DNA from: Coriobacteriia bacterium
GTDB taxonomy: Bacteria > Actinomycetota > Coriobacteriia > Anaerosomatales > PALSA-660
Reading direction: 5' to 3'
Length of the DNA stretch: 5,911 nt
NCBI GenBank assembly: GCA_003133285.1
Contig: PKWR01000159.1
Span: forward strand, 1-5,911
Below are positions 1 to 5,774 of this stretch, piece after piece; within the stretch, counting starts at the first letter, position 1, and each line of letters begins with the position of its first letter. Under the pieces are notes generated by a model. The model searched no databases and had not been told where the DNA came from. It saw only the letters and a program-made list of their open reading frames with translations. Both the position numbers and the translations under genes were made by a program.

Positions 1-1230
1 GTCGAGGAGCCCGAGGAGGAGCGGCCGGACCCCGCCGACGACGACAGGTCGTGGGACGAGTGGCTCGACCGCTACGAGGAGCTCGCGTCGTCGGAGCCCG
101 TGATCCCGCGCGATCCCGACGTCGAGGTCGCCGACACCGAGGAGTACGTCGGTTCCGTCCAGTCGTTCGGTGACTACCTCGAGCAGCAACTCGCCATGAT
201 GAGCCTCACGGAAGAGGAGGCCCGCGCCGCGCGCGCCGTGGTCGGCTCCCTCGACAGCGACGGCTTCTTCTGCGTGAAGCTGGAGGAGATCGCGCAGATC
301 GCCGGCGTCACGGTCGAGGTCGCGCGGCGCGGCCTGGAGGTCGTGCAGCAGCTGGATCCGCCGGGCGTCGGCGCCCGCAACCTGGCCGAGGCGTTGCACA
401 TCCAGCTCGACTACCTCGGGATCGACGAGCCGCTCCTGGTCAAGATCGCGGAATCGCACCTCGACGACGTCGCGGGCAGTCACCTGCGCAAGGTCGCGCG
501 CGCCCTCAGGACCGGCGAGGACGAGGTGCGGCGTCTCGTGGACATCCTGCGCCTGCTCAACCCCCGTCCCGCCGGCGCGTTCTCTCCCGGGCCCTCGCCG
601 GGCTACATCGTGCCGGACGTCACGCTGCGGAGGTTCGACGAGGGCTGGTCGGTCACCTCCAACTCGGATGCGGTGCCGACTCTCAGGGTCAGCACGAGGT
701 ACCGCTCCATGCTTCGCGAGGGGTCGGGCGCGGACACCGAGACGGTGCGCTACCTCAAGGACCACATCCGTTCCGCCGAGGCCTTCATCCGCAACGTTGA
801 CCGGCGCAAGGACACGGTCACGCGCATCGCGGAGATCGTGCTCGAGGTGCAGCGCGACTTCTTCGAGGACGGGAAGGGGCCGCTGCGGCCGCTGCGGCTC
901 GAAGACGTTGCTGTCGAGATCGGCGTCCATCTGTCCACCGTCAGCCGCGGAGTGACCGGCAAGTACATGGCCACGCCGTACGGCATGTTCGAGTTGAAGC
1001 ACTTCTTCTCGGGCGGCTACCGCACGGCATCGGGCATGGACGTGGCGGCCACCAGCGTCAAACAACGCCTCCGTGAGATCCTCGAGGCCGAAGACGCGGT
1101 CCGCCCGCTCTCAGACCAACGTCTCGCCGATCTCCTGAGCGACGAGGGGATCCCGGTCGCGCGTCGGACCGTGGCAAAGTACCGCGAGGAGCTCGGCATC
1201 GAGCCCTCGTGGGCGCGGAAGCGGCGCTAG
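1..1230 (+). CDS. rpoN: RNA polymerase sigma-54 factor RpoN (5' end outside window)
   Basis: Sigma-54 directs core RNA polymerase to -24/-12 promoters and needs an ATP-driven activator to open DNA. The frame is open from base 1, so the GTG at 100 is not the true start. About 409 residues remain of a family usually 430-490 long; the missing part is the glutamine/leucine-rich activator-contact region I. Visible in order (window codons): acidic region II (about 1-45); core-binding domain from about 52, with YLEQQL, the SLDSDGFF turn and DPPGVGARNL (about 119-127); central HTH region with LEDVAVEIGVHLSTVSRGV (300-318), then KYMATPYGMFELKHFF; and the C-terminal RpoN box ARRTVAKYRE (387-396, bases 1159-1188), which reads the -24 element. 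Nothing is broken in the visible part. It abuts the kinase gene with no spacer. The usual rpoN neighbours hpf and ptsN are not seen on the right. Identification is very secure. Confidence 0.97.
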   Translation, partial: VEEPEEERPDPADDDRSWDEWLDRYEELASSEPVIPRDPDVEVADTEEYVGSVQSFGDYLEQQLAMMSLTEEEARAARAVVGSLDSDGFFCVKLEEIAQIAGVTVEVARRGLEVVQQLDPPGVGARNLAEALHIQLDYLGIDEPLLVKIAESHLDDVAGSHLRKVARALRTGEDEVRRLVDILRLLNPRPAGAFSPGPSPGYIVPDVTLRRFDEGWSVTSNSDAVPTLRVSTRYRSMLREGSGADTETVRYLKDHIRSAEAFIRNVDRRKDTVTRIAEIVLEVQRDFFEDGKGPLRPLRLEDVAVEIGVHLSTVSRGVTGKYMATPYGMFELKHFFSGGYRTASGMDVAATSVKQRLREILEAEDAVRPLSDQRLADLLSDEGIPVARRTVAKYREELGIEPSWARKRR

Positions 1231-2766
1231 ATGGCGCAGGAGGCTCCCGAAGCGACGCCCCAACCGATGCCCGCGGCGGAGTCCGCGCCGGCAGCCGAGC
1301 AGCCGCGGGCGGTCCGTCTCCGCAGGATGCGCGACGTCCTGACGATCGCGGCCATGCTCGTGGCGATCACGATCCTGCATACGTTCGGGGGCGGCGGCAG
1401 GGACATCCAGTTCCACGAGTTCTACCGCCGGCTCTACTACCTGCCGATCCTCTACGCCGCGTTCGTCTTCGGCATGCGCGGCGGATTGCTTGCGGCGATA
1501 GCCTCAGCGATCCTCTACGCGCCGTGGGGCGAGACCGTGGGCGCCCAGCCGCTGTTGGGCCTGGCCCCGGGCGACGGTCTCGAGCTCGTCATGTACCTGG
1601 TGATGGGCGCGCTCTTCGGACGGCTGCGCGACCTCGAGGAGCACAAGACCCGCGACCTGCGGCAGGTCTCCGCCAGGCTCGAAGAGGCCTACCGGGCGCT
1701 CGAGGAGCGCGCGATGCAACTCCTTGCGATACAGGACTACACGCAGTCGATCCTGCGGTCCATCACGTCCGGCGTCGTCACGGTGGGACCTGACGTGTCC
1801 GTGGCCACCGTGAACCCGGCCGCGGAGCGCATCCTCGGTATCGCCGAGGATGCGGTGACCGCACGCTCGCTGCCCGCGCTCTTCCGCGAGGACGGCGGGC
1901 TGACCACCGACGTGCGCAAGGTGCTCGAGGGCCGGATCCCGCGCACGATGCGCGACCTGCGGCTCGTCACCGTCGACGGCAAGGTCGTGCACGCGCAGGT
2001 GTCGGTCTCGCGCATGCGCGACATCGGCGGGCGCAAGCTGGGCGCCGTCGTCACGGTCGAGGACGTCTCGGACATCAAGCTGCTCACCGAGCAGCTCATC
2101 CGCGCCGATCGTCTTGCGGCGATGGGGGAGCTCACGGCGGGCGTGGCGCACGAGGTGCGCAACCCGCTCGGCATCATCCGCGCCTCGGTCCAGCTCATGG
2201 AGGACGCCGAGTGCAGCCGTGAGCGCGTCAGGGAGGCCGCCGAGGTCATCAAGCAGGAGATCGATCGTCTCGACCGGGTCATCAAGGCCCTGCTCGACTT
2301 CGGCCGCCCCGCGACCCCCACGATGCGGCCCGTGGCGGTCTCGCAGGTGCTCGAGGACGTCGCGCTGTTCTCGCGGACGTTCGCGAGCCGGGCGCACGTG
2401 CAGATCGTCGAGAAGTACTCGGCTACGGCTCCCGACGTGGTCGCGGACCCCGAACAGCTGAAGCAGGTCTTCGTGAACCTCATCAGCAACGCCGTGCAGG
2501 CCATGCCCGGCGGCGGTACCCTGACGATCGAGACCGGGGCCGACGAGGGATTCGTGTTCATCCGGTTCTCGGACACGGGGCCGGGCATCCCTGACGACAT
2601 GCGCGACAAGATCTTCGACCCGTTCGTTTCCACGCGTGACGACGGCACCGGGCTCGGACTGACGATCGTCCATCGCATCGTCGACGAGCATGACGGGCAC
2701 ATAGAGGTAGCGAGCGAACCAGGCAACGGGACCACCTTCACGGTCTGGCTGCCCGCTCTCCAGTAG
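1231..2766 (+). CDS. Membrane PAS-domain sensor histidine kinase (NtrB/AtoS/ZraS-like)
   Basis: A 511-residue sensor kinase, expected to autophosphorylate and pass phosphate to the regulator encoded next. Layout: Pro/Ala-rich N-terminus (1-30); membrane region with helices near 36-52, 69-97 (probably two) and 112-130, the stretch before the second holding FHEFYRRLYYLPI; helical linker 131-168; PAS domain about 169-285; HisKA with phospho-acceptor His307 in AHEVRNPLG; HATPase_c with N-box Asn416/Asn420, G1 box DTGPGIP from Asp448, and G2 box GTGLGL (472-477). All catalytic motifs are present. The ATG directly follows the rpoN stop (TAGATG); GGAAG at 1217-1221, 9 nt upstream, supports this start and suggests translational coupling. 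There is no large extracytoplasmic domain, so the signal is probably sensed in the membrane or through the cytoplasmic PAS; the ligand is not evident. Pairing with the next gene is inferred from adjacency. Confidence 0.95.
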   Translation: MAQEAPEATPQPMPAAESAPAAEQPRAVRLRRMRDVLTIAAMLVAITILHTFGGGGRDIQFHEFYRRLYYLPILYAAFVFGMRGGLLAAIASAILYAPWGETVGAQPLLGLAPGDGLELVMYLVMGALFGRLRDLEEHKTRDLRQVSARLEEAYRALEERAMQLLAIQDYTQSILRSITSGVVTVGPDVSVATVNPAAERILGIAEDAVTARSLPALFREDGGLTTDVRKVLEGRIPRTMRDLRLVTVDGKVVHAQVSVSRMRDIGGRKLGAVVTVEDVSDIKLLTEQLIRADRLAAMGELTAGVAHEVRNPLGIIRASVQLMEDAECSRERVREAAEVIKQEIDRLDRVIKALLDFGRPATPTMRPVAVSQVLEDVALFSRTFASRAHVQIVEKYSATAPDVVADPEQLKQVFVNLISNAVQAMPGGGTLTIETGADEGFVFIRFSDTGPGIPDDMRDKIFDPFVSTRDDGTGLGLTIVHRIVDEHDGHIEVASEPGNGTTFTVWLPALQ

Positions 2767-2771
2767 CGCAC

Positions 2772-2788
2772 GGAAAGGGGTCGACCCC
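2772..2788 (+). promoter_or_regulatory. Ribosome binding site overlapping a 12-bp perfect palindrome
   Basis: The purine-rich GGAAAGGGG at 2772-2780 is the likely Shine-Dalgarno for the response regulator ATG at 2792. Its last four G residues are the left arm of the perfect palindrome GGGGTCGACCCC (2777-2788), which in RNA can fold as a 4-bp G-C stem with a UCGA loop. The stem would hide part of the RBS. A regulatory role is inference; the stem is short and could be chance in GC-rich DNA. Confidence 0.5.
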
Positions 2789-2791
2789 GGC

Positions 2792-4144
2792 ATGGCCAAG
2801 CGAGTCCTGATCGCCGACGACGAGAAGAACATGCGGTGGGTGCTCTCCGAGGCGCTCGCTGCCGAAGGCTACGAGGTGTTGCAGGCGAGCGACGGCAAGG
2901 AGGCCCTCACCGCCGTCGACGAGCAGCACCCCGACCTCATGGTGCTCGACCACAAGATGCCCTCTCCCGACGGCATGGAGGTGCTGCGCAGGATCCGGGC
3001 GAAGGGGGAGACCTTCCCGATCATCATGCTCACCGCCCACGGCAACGTCGAGACCGCCGTGGAGGCCATGAAGGCCGGCGCCACGGAGTACCTCACCAAG
3101 CCGTTCGATCTCGGAGAGCTGAAGCTGTCGATCGAGAAGGCCATCCGCATCTCCGAGCTATCGGACGAGGTCAGGCGCTTGCGCGCCGAGCTCGATCGCG
3201 ACTGGGACGTCGATGGGTTCATCGCGGCCGACCCGCACATGGTCGAGATCCTGATGACCGTCGAGAAGGTAGCGCCCACCAACGCGACGGTGATGATCTA
3301 CGGCGAGTCAGGCACCGGCAAGGAGCTGATCGCGCGGGCGATCCATCGCCTCTCGCCGCGTGACGCGAAGCCCTTCGTCGAGGTCCATGCGGGCGCGCTT
3401 CCCGAGACGCTCCTCGAGAGCGAGCTGTTCGGCTACGAGAAGGGCGCATTCACCGGTGCCGTCACGGCGAAGCCGGGCCGGTTCGAGCTTGCCAACGGGG
3501 GCACGCTCTTCCTCGACGAGGTCGGAGACATCTCCCTGGGCGTCCAGGTCAAGCTGCTCCGCGTGTTGCAGGAGCGCCGTTTCGAGCGCCTCGGAGGCAC
3601 CCGTTCCATCGACGTCGACGTGCGTGTCGTCGCGGCGACGAACCGCGACCTGCAGCAGCTGATCGCAGACGGAACGTTCCGCGAGGACCTCTTCTATCGT
3701 CTCAACGTCGTGCCGATCACGCTGCCGCCCTTGCGCCAGCGCAAGGGCGACATCCCCCGGCTCGTCGCCCACTTCCTGGACAAGTACGAGGCCGCCGGCA
3801 GGACGATCACCAACGACGCGATGCAGGCCCTGACCGGGTACCCATGGCCGGGCAACATCCGCGAGCTGGAGAACACCATCGAACGCATCGTGATCCTGGC
3901 GTCGGCGCCGGAGATCGGGATCGAGGACCTTCCCGCGGAGGTCCGCGCGGGAGTGGCTCCCTCGGCGAGCCGCACCCACACCTTCGAGCTGCCCGAGGAA
4001 GGTCTCGATCTCGAAGAGGTCGAGATGGACCTGCTACGCCAGGCGATGGACCGTACCGGGGGCAGTTCCGCGAAGGCCGCGAAACTGGTGGGCCTGACGC
4101 CCAAGACCCTCGAGGCGAGGTTGCACCGGCTCGGCCTGCAGTAG
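2792..4144 (+). CDS. NtrC-family sigma-54-dependent response regulator (REC-AAA+-Fis HTH)
   Basis: A 450-residue activator that, once phosphorylated, should oligomerise and use ATP to remodel RpoN-bound polymerase at -24/-12 promoters. REC domain about 1-120: acidic pair Asp9/Asp10, phospho-acceptor Asp53 (VLDHKMP), Thr81, Lys103 (TKPF). AAA+ domain about 143-370: Walker A GESGTGKE (171-178), sigma-54 contact loop GAFTGA (218-223), Walker B LFLDE (239-243), sensor I ATNRD (282-286), arginines in FREDLFYRLN (296-305), sensor II WPGNIRELEN (352-361). The C-terminal Fis-type HTH, about 409-450, contains AKAAKLVGLTPKTLEARL. Length and motifs are typical and nothing is missing. The ATG at 2792 is supported by the RBS at 2772-2780. 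It lies 25 nt after the kinase, its probable partner, and just upstream of a strong sigma-54 promoter, its probable nearest target. Family membership is certain; NtrC, AtoC or ZraR orthology cannot be assigned from sequence alone. Confidence 0.97.
   Translation: MAKRVLIADDEKNMRWVLSEALAAEGYEVLQASDGKEALTAVDEQHPDLMVLDHKMPSPDGMEVLRRIRAKGETFPIIMLTAHGNVETAVEAMKAGATEYLTKPFDLGELKLSIEKAIRISELSDEVRRLRAELDRDWDVDGFIAADPHMVEILMTVEKVAPTNATVMIYGESGTGKELIARAIHRLSPRDAKPFVEVHAGALPETLLESELFGYEKGAFTGAVTAKPGRFELANGGTLFLDEVGDISLGVQVKLLRVLQERRFERLGGTRSIDVDVRVVAATNRDLQQLIADGTFREDLFYRLNVVPITLPPLRQRKGDIPRLVAHFLDKYEAAGRTITNDAMQALTGYPWPGNIRELENTIERIVILASAPEIGIEDLPAEVRAGVAPSASRTHTFELPEEGLDLEEVEMDLLRQAMDRTGGSSAKAAKLVGLTPKTLEARLHRLGLQ
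4008..4026. promoter_or_regulatory. Candidate enhancer dyad for the sigma-54 activator
   Basis: ATCTCGA-agagg-TCGAGAT is a perfect 7-bp inverted repeat with a 5-bp spacer, inside the 3' end of the response regulator gene. Its centre (4017) is about 164 bp upstream of the -24 element at 4180, within the 80-200 bp range usual for NtrC-type enhancers, and its size suits a Fis-type HTH dimer. It encodes part of the acidic DLEEVEM stretch, whose GAG/CTC/GAT codons favour such words, so coincidence is a real alternative. Confidence 0.3.
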
Positions 4145-4174
4145 CCCGCCACTCCATCGCTGCAGCATCGCTCC

Positions 4175-4195
4175 CGCATTGGCACATGCCTTGCA
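4175..4195 (+). promoter_or_regulatory. Sigma-54 (-24/-12) promoter
   Basis: The site reads TGGCAC (4180-4185), five bases, then TTGCA (4191-4195). The invariant GG (4181-4182) and GC (4193-4194) have exactly the 10-bp separation sigma-54 requires. Against the published consensus mrNrYTGGCACG-N4-TTGCW, every defined position from 4175 to 4195 fits except A for G at 4186. It sits in the 94-nt gap after the activator gene and faces the zinc-ribbon gene. Transcription should begin near 4206, giving a leader of about 33 nt to the ATG at 4239 and ruling out the TTG at 4179 as start for this transcript. The promoter call rests on sequence match plus the adjacent rpoN and activator genes. Confidence 0.85.
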
Positions 4196-4238
4196 TTCTG
4201 CTGCCCACGGGATGCGGGTCTGGCGGACTGAGGATGGC

Positions 4239-4589
4239 ATGGGCGAAACGCACGGTCGCAGGCGCCTCGTGGCGGTGCTCACCATCGGTTCGGCGCTCCT
4301 CGCGCTGACGTGGCTCGTCGCTGCGTTCGACACGGGCGGCTCGAGCGATCCTGCGTCCGCTTCTTCGGTCGTGATCCTCGCGGTCCCCGTCGTCGTCCTC
4401 CTGGCGTGCGCCGGGTTGACCTGGTTCGTCCTGGCGCGGGACGCCGACTCAGGTAGCGACGCGGAATCCTACGTGGAGTGCGGCTCGTGTGGCCGCTCGA
4501 TCCTCAGGGAGTGGCGGCTGTGCCCCTACTGCGGGGTGAGGACCCAGTCGACCCCGAGGGCCGGAGAGGCAGCGAACCTCGTCCCGTGA
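4239..4589 (+). CDS. Small two-TM membrane protein with C-terminal zinc ribbon, function unknown
   Basis: A 116-residue protein that I do not recognise as a named family. It has a basic N-terminus (GRRR, 6-9), TM helix about 10-30, a short Gly/Ser/Asp-rich loop (31-42), TM helix about 43-66, then an acidic linker and a zinc ribbon with Cys81, Cys84, Cys95 and Cys98 (CxxC-x10-CxxC, containing CPYCG). The positive-inside rule predicts both termini, hence the ribbon, in the cytoplasm. The frame is open further upstream (TTG 4179, ATG 4212), but those starts lie within or only about 6 nt after the predicted sigma-54 start site. ATG 4239, with GAGGA at 4230-4234, is preferred. The sigma-54 promoter just upstream makes it the probable target of the neighbouring two-component system. 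Ribbons of this kind often bind protein or nucleic acid, or are structural; no function can be assigned. Confidence 0.85.
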   Translation: MGETHGRRRLVAVLTIGSALLALTWLVAAFDTGGSSDPASASSVVILAVPVVVLLACAGLTWFVLARDADSGSDAESYVECGSCGRSILREWRLCPYCGVRTQSTPRAGEAANLVP

Positions 4590-4614
4590 CCCCAACGGGT
4601 CGGAGGGCTACGAT
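4586..4614 (+). promoter_or_regulatory. Probable housekeeping sigma-70/sigma-A type promoter
   Basis: GTGACC (4586-4591, compare TTGACA) and TACGAT (4609-4614, fits TAnnnT) are separated by the ideal 17 bp. The -35 overlaps the stop codon of the zinc-ribbon gene. A start near 4621 would give a leader of about 48 nt before the HMA gene. The HMA-ccdA pair could therefore be expressed independently of sigma-54. Based on motif match only. Confidence 0.5.
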
Positions 4615-4629
4615 AGAGGTCGCACCGCG

Positions 4630-4649
4630 GGGCCCGGGTCACCGGGCCC
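4630..4649 (+). promoter_or_regulatory. Stable GC hairpin in leader of the HMA gene
   Basis: GGGCCCGG (4630-4637), loop GTCA, CCGGGCCC (4642-4649): a perfect 8-bp all-G/C stem with a tetraloop. No T-run follows (the next bases are AGACGAGAGGG), so it is not a classical intrinsic terminator. It ends four bases before the RBS GAGAGGG (4654-4660). It lies downstream of the predicted start site near 4621, so it would be part of the mRNA leader. It could insulate the gene from upstream transcription, stabilise the 5' end or affect translation; these roles are inference. Confidence 0.6.
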
Positions 4650-4668
4650 AGACGAGAGGGTGACGTTC

Positions 4669-4893
4669 ATGTCCGCTTCCGCCACTGCACATCTGCACAC
4701 GACAGGGCTGCACTGCCAGTCGTGTTCCATGCTCGTCCAGATGGAGCTCGAAGACCTTCCGGGCGTCACGTCGGCCGTGTCGGACTTCCGCACCGGCATG
4801 ACGGACGTCGTCTACGACCCCGAGCTCGTGACCATCGAGTCCATGGTCGCCGCCGTCGTCGCTGCGGGCTACGGTGCTGAGCTCGCTGAGTAG
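4669..4893 (+). CDS. Heavy-metal-associated (HMA) domain protein, CopZ-like
   Basis: A 74-residue single-domain protein of the HMA ferredoxin-like fold, the family of copper chaperones and of the N-terminal domains of Cu+ ATPases. The metal-binding loop is GLHCQSC (13-19) with Cys16 and Cys19. It is followed by the amphipathic helix and LPGV turn (30-33), the strand with VVYDP (47-51), and the final helix ending AAGYGAEL. Length is typical. There is no signal peptide or TM segment, so it should be cytosolic. ATG 4669 has the RBS GAGAGGG (4654-4660) 8 nt upstream; an in-frame GTG at 4660 overlaps that RBS and is less likely. No copper ATPase or CsoR/CueR regulator is visible nearby; the partner is instead a CcdA-like transporter 63 nt downstream. 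Cu+ is the default ligand for the family, but the exact metal is not shown by the sequence. Confidence 0.92.
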   Translation: MSASATAHLHTTGLHCQSCSMLVQMELEDLPGVTSAVSDFRTGMTDVVYDPELVTIESMVAAVVAAGYGAELAE

Positions 4894-4956
4894 CCCGTGC
4901 GTGCTCTCGAACCGGCGTCCGCATAGCCGCTCCCGTCGTGACGGCAGGGTCGCGCG

Positions 4957-5682
4957 GTGACGGGTCAGATCGGTCTCGCAGCAGCACTCGGAGCCGGGGT
5001 CGTGACGTTCCTATCGCCATGCGTGCTCCCGCTCGTCCCGGGCTATCTGTCCTTCCTGGGCGGCCTGAGCCTCGGTGGCGCCTCGCGCAGCACCCGGACC
5101 CGGGACGTCATCCTTCCCGCGGCGTTGTTCGTGCTCGGGTTCTCCGTCGTGTTCGTGCTGCTCGGTGTGTCGGCGTCCCTTCTGGGAGGGGTCCTGACCG
5201 GCAACCGCGTTCTGATCTCGCGGATCTCGGGCGCGTTCATCTTCCTGTTCGGGTTCTTCATGCTCGGGTTGATCAAGGTCCCGTGGCTGTACGGCGAGGC
5301 ACGTTTCGACCCGGCCCGGGCCCGCGTCCTCGGCCGGTGGGCCGCTCCGGTGATGGGCATGGCCTTCGGGTTCGCCTGGACGCCGTGCGTGGGACCCATT
5401 CTGGGCTCCATCCTGATGCTGGCGGCGCGGAGCGGCCACGCGGGTGAGGGCGCGCTGCTCCTGGCCGTCTACTCCGCCGGACTGGGCATCCCGTTCCTGC
5501 TGGTGGCCGCGCTGCTCGGGCGGGTCGCCGGCCTCATGAAGTGGCTGAACCGGCACTCGCTGATCATCGCCCGCGTCTCGGGGGTCGTGCTGATGCTGGT
5601 GGGCGCGGCGATCGCGACGGGCACCCTGGGGGCCGTGACCGTGTTCATCTCCCGCTGGGTGCCCGCCGTCTCCGGGGGATAG
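4957..5682 (+). CDS. ccdA: CcdA/DsbD-family transmembrane thiol-disulfide electron transporter
   Basis: A 241-residue polytopic protein of the CcdA family, which moves reducing equivalents from cytoplasmic thioredoxin across the membrane to extracytoplasmic thiol proteins for cytochrome c maturation or disulfide repair. About six TM helices lie near 5-27, 50-75, 86-108, 130-157, 165-190 and 202-226. The two redox cysteines sit in the conserved loops: Cys22 in FLSPCVLPLVPGY and Cys144 in FAWTPCVGPILGS. Size is typical for CcdA and shorter than full DsbD. The GTG start is supported by AGGG (4946-4949) 7 nt upstream and leaves little sequence before helix 1, as usual. It lies 63 nt after the HMA gene, with no terminator between, so co-transcription is likely. 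No ResA/TlpA thioredoxin, ccsB or cytochrome gene is visible, so a copper-protein or general disulfide role is as plausible as heme attachment. Confidence 0.93.
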   Translation: MTGQIGLAAALGAGVVTFLSPCVLPLVPGYLSFLGGLSLGGASRSTRTRDVILPAALFVLGFSVVFVLLGVSASLLGGVLTGNRVLISRISGAFIFLFGFFMLGLIKVPWLYGEARFDPARARVLGRWAAPVMGMAFGFAWTPCVGPILGSILMLAARSGHAGEGALLLAVYSAGLGIPFLLVAALLGRVAGLMKWLNRHSLIIARVSGVVLMLVGAAIATGTLGAVTVFISRWVPAVSGG

Positions 5683-5726
5683 CGGGACTGGCAGCGGGCC
5701 GCCGTCGGGGGATACGATGGCAGCGG
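5674..5726 (+). repeat. Imperfect direct repeat GGGGGATA-Nx-TGGCAGCGG
   Basis: Copy 1 (5674-5697) is GGGGGATA, 7 nt, TGGCAGCGG and includes the ccdA stop codon. Copy 2 (5707-5726) is GGGGGATA, 3 nt, TGGCAGCGG and contains the TACGAT box. The left halves are 33 bp apart. It may be a small local duplication or a pair of protein-binding sites; nothing decides between them. Confidence 0.5.
5713..5718 (+). promoter_or_regulatory. Possible -10 box (TACGAT) for the last gene
   Basis: TACGAT is identical to the -10 proposed for the HMA gene and lies in the spacer after ccdA. A start near 5725 would serve the right-hand gene. The -35 region (about 5689-5695, TGGCAGC) is a poor match, so the promoter would be weak, activated or absent. 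Confidence 0.3.
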
Positions 5727-5774
5727 TGTTCGCCGTGTCGCTGGATGGGGGTGGCCGGGACGCGTTCGCGGGGG

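Noticed and set aside
100..102. GTG as the start of rpoN
   Set aside because: The frame is open to base 1 and the upstream residues form the acidic region II of sigma-54, so translation begins outside the window.
383..398. TGGC-N8-TTGCA, a second sequence with correct -24/-12 spacing
   Set aside because: It lies inside rpoN over codons for the conserved LAEAL region, matches only the core bases (CGAG instead of ACGN after TGGC), and has no suitable gene start downstream. Intragenic look-alikes are common.
1504..2832. Long open frame of about 440 codons on the minus strand opposite the histidine kinase
   Set aside because: It lies opposite a gene with all kinase motifs intact. Its translation is rich in Arg/His/Asp/Gly with no recognisable domain, as expected for an antisense frame in GC-rich DNA.
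3308..3979. Minus-strand open frame opposite the AAA+ domain of the regulator
   Set aside because: It mirrors the conserved coding frame, shows no domain and has no sensible start or RBS.
4159..4166. GCTGCAGC palindrome upstream of the sigma-54 promoter as an activator site
   Set aside because: Eight bases is short for GC-rich DNA, and it lies only about 14 bp from the -24 element, too close for a usual enhancer.
4588..4601. GACCC-CAAC-GGGTC small hairpin as terminator of the zinc-ribbon gene
   Set aside because: A 5-bp stem with no T-run; the region is better explained by the overlapping -35 box.
5011..5556. Minus-strand open frame opposite ccdA
   Set aside because: Its product is a hydrophilic, low-complexity Gln/Glu/Arg/Pro-rich sequence, the complement of TM-helix codons; the plus-strand CcdA is unambiguous.
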